From contig MFJU01000019.1 of the NCBI GenBank assembly GCA_001779315.1, forward strand, positions 1-47,139: a stretch of 47,139 nt of DNA, read 5' to 3'. Below, piece by piece: positions 45,619-47,139 of this stretch (position 1 is its first letter; the number at the start of each line of letters is the position of its first letter). The position numbers were made by a program, and so were the translations under genes. The notes under the pieces were generated by a model that saw only the letters and a list, made by a program, of their open reading frames with translations, had not been told where the DNA came from and did no database searches. The DNA is from Candidatus Gottesmanbacteria bacterium RIFCSPLOWO2_01_FULL_42_22. GTDB lineage: Bacteria > Patescibacteriota > Microgenomatia > 2-02-FULL-39-11.

Positions 45619-46732
45619 TAGTCCCCATGGCAGCCGGGGACCAAGGACCCAAAGTTTGATATGTATAACCTGCCAGAATGGGACCGAAAATGCGTCCGGT
45701 TGATCCGAATGACTGCAGAAGCCCCATGTTGCCGCCCTGTTCATGCTCTGACGATTTTTCGGATACAAAAGCCTGGGTTAGCGGTAAAAGGTAGCTGTTG
45801 CCCAAAGCAAAAATAGTGGTACCGATGACAAAGAACAGGGTATTCCGGGTGATGGCCAGAATCAGCATTCCAAGAGCAGCTGTGGCCGCCGACAATTTAA
45901 AAAGCCTTTTTTCCCCGAAAACTTTAACGGTCGAGGTGACTGCGAAAGCCTGGATGAGGGCAGAGACGATACCGCTTAAGGCAAATAGCACAGCCACCTG
46001 GGGAATCGTCAGGGATAAGACGTCTTTGGCAAAAAGAGTCATGATGGTAAAGAGGCCCGATTGTGCCCAAAATATAAGAAGGTTAATCATGAAGAGAAGC
46101 ATGAAGCCGCTCCGTAAAATATTTGGCAGGAATTGCGTGATATGGAAATGTTTTTTTTCATACTTAATTTCATTTTGATTAACGGATTCAGGGAGGAAAA
46201 AGTGAGTCAAAAGCACACTGATGAAAGTTATGGCGGCAGCGGCAAAAAACGGGAAAGCAAAGGAAATTTTGGAAAAAAAACCTCCCCACAAGGGGCCGAA
46301 AATGAAGCCTAAGGAAATGCCGGCGGCGATAATCCCCATGCCTCCAGCCCGGTCTTTTTTAGATGAGACATCAGCGATATAAGCCTGGGCAATGGAGAGA
46401 TTGCCCCCGGAAGCTCCGTCCAGAATCCTGGCGATCAAAAGCCACCAGAGTGAGTGGGTCAAAGCCATAATTAAAAAGGACACGATCGTCCCTACTAGGG
46501 AAATTAAAAGTAAAGGTTTTCGCCCCCAGCGGTCCGACAACCTGCCCATGATCGGCATGGCAAAGACCTGGGCCAAGGAGAATGCCCCGATCATGACTCC
46601 GGACAGGAGGGGAGTACCGCCGTATTTGATAGTCATTAAAGGCAAAAGGGGAAAAACAATGCCGTAGCCCAAAAAATTGACAAAAACTATTAAAAAAATC
46701 AGGAATTTGGCAGATTTGATAATTTTAAGCAT
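45578..46732 (-). CDS. MFS transporter, 384 aa
   Basis: Twelve hydrophobic segments in two halves. Motif A GRLSDRWGRKPLLL after the second helix and RILDGASGGNLSIAQAYIAD in helix IV/V (the TetA-like motif B/C area) identify a DHA1-type drug/proton antiporter related to tetracycline/multidrug efflux. Substrate unknown. TATAAT (46742-46747, minus strand) is 9 nt before the ATG, so any leader is only about 2-3 nt. It overlaps the gene at 45148 at its 3' end. Confidence 0.85.
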   Translation of the reverse strand: MLKIIKSAKFLIFLIVFVNFLGYGIVFPLLPLMTIKYGGTPLLSGVMIGAFSLAQVFAMPIMGRLSDRWGRKPLLLISLVGTIVSFLIMALTHSLWWLLIARILDGASGGNLSIAQAYIADVSSKKDRAGGMGIIAAGISLGFIFGPLWGGFFSKISFAFPFFAAAAITFISVLLTHFFLPESVNQNEIKYEKKHFHITQFLPNILRSGFMLLFMINLLIFWAQSGLFTIMTLFAKDVLSLTIPQVAVLFALSGIVSALIQAFAVTSTVKVFGEKRLFKLSAATAALGMLILAITRNTLFFVIGTTIFALGNSYLLPLTQAFVSEKSSEHEQGGNMGLLQSFGSTGRIFGPILAGYTYQTLGPWSPAAMGTIIFLSVLFLGLKI

Positions 46733-46742
46733 GAAAAGAAAA

Positions 46743-47139
46743 TTATAGCAGATAGCCTGGAATTGGAAAAACCTGATGGCTCTTTTTTTTACGGCAATTA
46801 TGGCCGGCTCCGGCTTCCTGTCCGCAAATGAAACATTTTTTCATCTTTAATTCATTATCAATATAAATTTCTTCTATTGCCCGGCCGTCAGGATAAACTT
46901 TTATTATTATATAATTGGCAGGTAATTCTTCGATTTCTTTGAATTTAGGTTTTTCGGTAAACTGTTTGCCTTCCAATAAATAAGTTAAACCCAGCTTTTC
47001 CGCTTTTAATTCTATCCTGGCTCTGGCTTCTATTTCCTCAATTAACCAGCCCGGTCCTTCACCCACTTTGGCCATTAACAGGCATACCCTGGCTTCAAGG
47101 TCAGCATCTGGATTCTTTTTACTGACTCTGTTTTGCGCT
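46743..47139 (-). CDS. Partial protein with C-terminal zinc-ribbon-like end
   Basis: The frame is open from the right edge (47139), so the start lies outside. At least 132 residues are visible; an ATG at 47075 is internal or a secondary start. The part KKCFICGQEAGAGHNCRKKKSHQ near the C-terminus holds CxxC plus Cys/His typical of a small zinc ribbon, and the end FPIPGYLL is short. The rest (LIEEIEARARIELKAEKL, FKEIEELPANYIIIKVYPD) is helix-strand without a family I can name. No signal peptide can be judged because the N-terminus is missing. Confidence 0.6.
   Translation of the reverse strand, partial: AQNRVSKKNPDADLEARVCLLMAKVGEGPGWLIEEIEARARIELKAEKLGLTYLLEGKQFTEKPKFKEIEELPANYIIIKVYPDGRAIEEIYIDNELKMKKCFICGQEAGAGHNCRKKKSHQVFPIPGYLL

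Noticed and set aside
1-47139. Insertion sequences, prophage genes, rRNA genes, replication origin
   Set aside because: No transposase, integrase, phage structural gene, rRNA segment or DnaA-box cluster was recognised.
1-47139. Recoded TGA codon
   Set aside because: Genes such as those at 19977 and 10547 end in TGA at the expected place, so the standard code applies.

Overview
The window looks like a chromosomal segment of a small-genome bacterium of the Candidate Phyla Radiation (Patescibacteria), most likely the Microgenomates side. This is inferred from gene style and was not tested by any search. The grounds are: many small orphan proteins; Pro/Thr-rich (TPTPTP) surface proteins with a recurring membrane-proximal DIRNRA motif; soluble GAF-histidine kinases with single-domain response regulators; tRNA genes without encoded CCA; stand-alone ribosomal proteins L33 and L28; several toxin-antitoxin-like pairs; and short GC-rich palindromes between genes in an otherwise AT-rich background. 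TGA is used as a normal stop, so the code appears standard.

Layout. Positions 1-2086 are an accessory zone: a possible pseudoknot RNA element, a small orphan gene, a DUF5678-like/aspartyl-protease pair bracketed by a perfect 33-bp direct repeat, and gene debris. Positions 2087-9375 hold an MBL-fold protein, two transporters (EamA, TauE), a DUF4143 ATPase, a RelBE-like pair, a CDF transporter, a receiver-like protein, an anchored Pro/Thr-rich protein and L33. Positions 9416-16442 hold a PfkB kinase, an M3 oligopeptidase, a Fic protein with a palindromic operator candidate, tRNA-Thr(GGT), a HAD phosphatase, a response regulator, and pyruvoyl arginine decarboxylase followed by an EamA exporter. 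Positions 16404-21350 hold a DUF2156 protein, a signalling cassette (membrane sensor, small protein, GAF-histidine kinase, response regulator) and MltG. tRNA-Thr(TGT), tRNA-Tyr(GTA) and a second pseudoknot-like element follow.

Positions 22752-32524 are the centrepiece: eight co-directional genes for a secreted subtilase with a C-terminal dockerin, followed by seven membrane-anchored or exported proteins built from cohesin-like, Fn3-like and dockerin-like modules. It reads as a self-assembling, calcium-dependent cell-surface complex with a protease as cargo, rather than a cellulosome.

Positions 32533-39297 hold a DUF433/DUF5615 pair, a decayed nuclease, and a divergent pair: a full-length RelA/SpoT-like HD-TGS-ACT protein on the + strand and a 910-aa protein on the - strand whose C-terminal third resembles a diverged (p)ppGpp synthetase fold. 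The - strand gene has a leader with a candidate promoter, a 24-codon leader ORF, and mutually exclusive hairpins ending in a terminator-like stem that buries the Shine-Dalgarno sequence. The rest (39379-47139) is a RelE-type toxin pair, a Ca2+-type P-ATPase, a site-2 protease, L28, a GT39-like glycosyltransferase, an MFS transporter and a partial zinc-ribbon protein.

A pattern across the window is that many first genes have a -10 box only 6-8 nt before the start codon, which predicts leaderless mRNAs. Downstream operon genes more often have Shine-Dalgarno sites.
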